Assembly (NCBI GenBank): GCA_008711295.1
Contig: VUYV01000036.1
Span: 1,272,646 to 1,336,645 of the forward strand
Direction of reading: 5' to 3'
Source: Anarhynchus alexandrinus
Taxonomy: Eukaryota > Chordata > Aves > Charadriiformes > Charadriidae
DNA: 64,000 nt
The notes below the pieces were generated by a model. The model did not search any database and was not told the DNA's origin. It worked only from the letters and a program-made list of their open reading frames with translations. Below, in pieces: positions 62,260 to 64,000 of this stretch; the stretch's first letter is position 1, and the number at the start of each line of letters is the position of its first letter. The position numbers and the translations under genes were made by a program.

Positions 62260-63430
62260 CAGTTGATATCAAAGGGCTGCAGAGAGAATTCGAGGAACCA
62301 CAGAACAGTACCTCTGACTTTTGTGCTGGACAAACCAGTAGAAGAGGTAACAAATGACAGAAAAGAGGAGAGGGGTGAAATACAACATAAGGGAGAAGAG
62401 TCAAAGCAGATTTCGTAGGCTGAAATCATTCCTTACAAATCAATTTGAGTTCTTTGAAGAATATGTGAGTAAGGGTGATGCAGTTAATAACAAATTTCCA
62501 AAAAGCTTTCAACAATGCTTTTGACCAAAGCCTCTTGATGAGATTAAGATGTTATGGATTAATAATTGGTTAAATGAAAGAAGCCACAGGGTAGGAGTAA
62601 ATGATCTCTATTTCACAATAGAAAGGAGTGTCCACAGTCCCATACTCTGTGCTGTTTAGTGTATTCATAAATGATCTGAGAAAGGGGGTGAGTGATGTGG
62701 TGACAACTGCTGCTTGATCAGACAAAATATTTCAGAATAGCCAAAACTCACGCTAACTGCAAAGAGCATTAGAAGGATTTCTTGATATTAATTGACTGTA
62801 AAATAAAAATGGCAGATGAAGTCTGGGGCCCATATGCTTTAAGTAATGCACCCAGGAAAACCAATCCCAAATATATGTACAAAATGATAATTTTCCTATT
62901 AGCTGTAACAATTTGAAGTTATTATACATGATTTTCTGAAATAATTGTTATAATGATCAATGACAATTGGAAGGCAAATGGAATGCTAGAAATTATAAGG
63001 CAAGGAATGGAGGATAAAATATCACTTTGTCACTGTTACATATACGGGGTATTCAATGGGGAGCTCATTTCTGATCCCTTCATCTCAAAAAGATATAATA
63101 GGGCTAGAAAAGATACAGAGAAGGACAATAAAGTTAACCAGAAATCTGAAATGGCTTCTGCACATGGAGAGATTAAATGAGTTATGGCTTTTAGCCTGGG
63201 ACAGAGACTACTGAGATGTATGTGGTGCAGTTCAGTTGGGGATGATCATTCCCGGTCTCTCACAGCCTGTGCAGTATGGGCAGTGTAGTGGTGCTATTAG
63301 ACATCTGGCTTAAAACAAGCAAAAGGAAGTATTTTTCCACACAGCCTGTAATACAGCTCAGGAACTTGTTGCCATATGATGTGTCAGATGTAAAAGTAGA
63401 AATGCGTTGAGTGAATTGGATGGATTTGGA
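62260..63430 (+). mobile_element. Ancient CR1-type LINE, ~1.2 kb, heavily decayed
   Basis: In order on the + strand: GATATCAAAGGGCTGCAGAG, TTCCTTACAAATCAATTTGA with TTCTTTGAAGAA, AAGGGTGATGCAGTTAATAA, GGTTAAATGAAAGAAGCCAC, TGTATTCATAAATGATCTGA, AAAATGGCAGATGAAGT, ATCTCAAAAAGATATAATAG and CAGAGAAGGACAATAAAGTT. This is the running order of an old amniote CR1 reverse-transcriptase region. Many stops and frameshifts are present. Confidence 0.8.
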
Positions 63431-64000
63431 GAAGAAAGGCCATCGAGAAGGAACTCTGGCACAGAGCAGCCTCAAACACCTGCTTGCTGGGAAGATCAGC
63501 TGTGGTCAACAGGCCTCTGTGTGTGCCACGTTTCCTGGCAGTAGCATCTGCTGATAGCCACTGCCAGAGACTGGCTACAGGAGCAAATGGACCTTTAGAC
63601 TGACCAGAGCGTCTTAAAATATTTATGCTCATATCCATTCTGTCGGTTACATGGAGTTAACCCTGCTCTTCACTATTGACTGAGTGACCAAAGGCTGGCC
63701 TGTGCCAGAGGACTCAGGTGGCTGCCGCGACTCAGATCTTCTGCCAGCGGGAGGTTGTGGCCCCGCTGAGCTGTCAGCCAGCACTGCTTTCGGGCTTCAC
63801 CAGTGCTTCTGCTTCTGCCACTGTCCTGGACTTTCCTTTTGCCTCCCAAGCCTTGATTTTCTTAAAAGCTGGCTTTTAACTTTTGTTCTTTTTAAGGAGC
63901 TTAAGTACAAGGTGGTGCCTTGAGGAGGCACATGGGTACAATACCAGCACATATGTGCATTGGTCTCATAGCAAAGAGCCTTGTGTTATTACCGAGCATG
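63431..64000. other. No gene recognised
   Basis: A 79-codon open frame (63684-63923, +) rich in Cys/Leu/Phe has no splice or family support. Nothing else is seen to the window end. Confidence 0.45.

Noticed and set aside
1..64000. tRNA, rRNA, CRISPR, bacterial operon or integrated-virus signatures
   Set aside because: None were recognisable; the repeats are CR1-type LINEs, and no LTR pairs or viral proteins were seen.

Overview
This is a vertebrate nuclear window, almost certainly from a bird. At least nine short, 5'-truncated CR1 LINE copies share the avian 3'-end signature (start of the antisense copies: ATAGAATCATAGAATGGTTT). The rest is AT-rich, intron-rich DNA with two CpG islands and no prokaryotic features.

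Two multi-exon protein genes can be read exon by exon. (1) On the + strand, 8877-17265, five phase-consistent exons encode a 189-residue protein (219 if a phase-neutral 90-bp candidate exon is included). It has an N-terminal hydrophobic segment and a C-terminal YccV/HspQ-like ('hemimethylated DNA-binding') domain resembling the C-terminus of FBXO21. I know of no established gene name for it, and it is the most interesting item here. (2) On the - strand, 30041-17939, four exons encode a 244-residue IRAK1BP1 (SIMPL), with all exon phases closing exactly. The genes converge tail to tail. Their poly(A) signals (17377-17382 + and 17907-17912 -) lie about 530 bp apart.

Layout: 1-6500 holds no gene I can identify, apart from one CR1 copy and one weak candidate exon on the - strand. 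6545-7060 is a CpG island interrupted by a 75-base assembly gap (6671-6745) and is the likely promoter of the YccV-domain gene. 8839-17400 is that gene. 17890-30260 is IRAK1BP1, with its CpG-island promoter at about 29425-30330 followed by a GGTGTA hexamer array. 30.7-31.8 kb carries two adjacent CR1 copies. 31.8-64 kb is gene-poor DNA with CR1 copies, ancient CR1-type LINE relics, a GGAA/GAAT microsatellite, a perfect palindrome built on an SRF CArG box, and a CR1-derived inverted repeat that could fold into a long hairpin. From memory, human IRAK1BP1 lies beside PHIP on 6q14.1 with a large gene-poor interval on its upstream side. The emptiness of 32-64 kb fits that, but I could not confirm PHIP on the left.

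Limits: exon structures rest on splice consensus, reading-frame continuity and remembered family similarity. No alignment, RNA evidence or repeat database was available.
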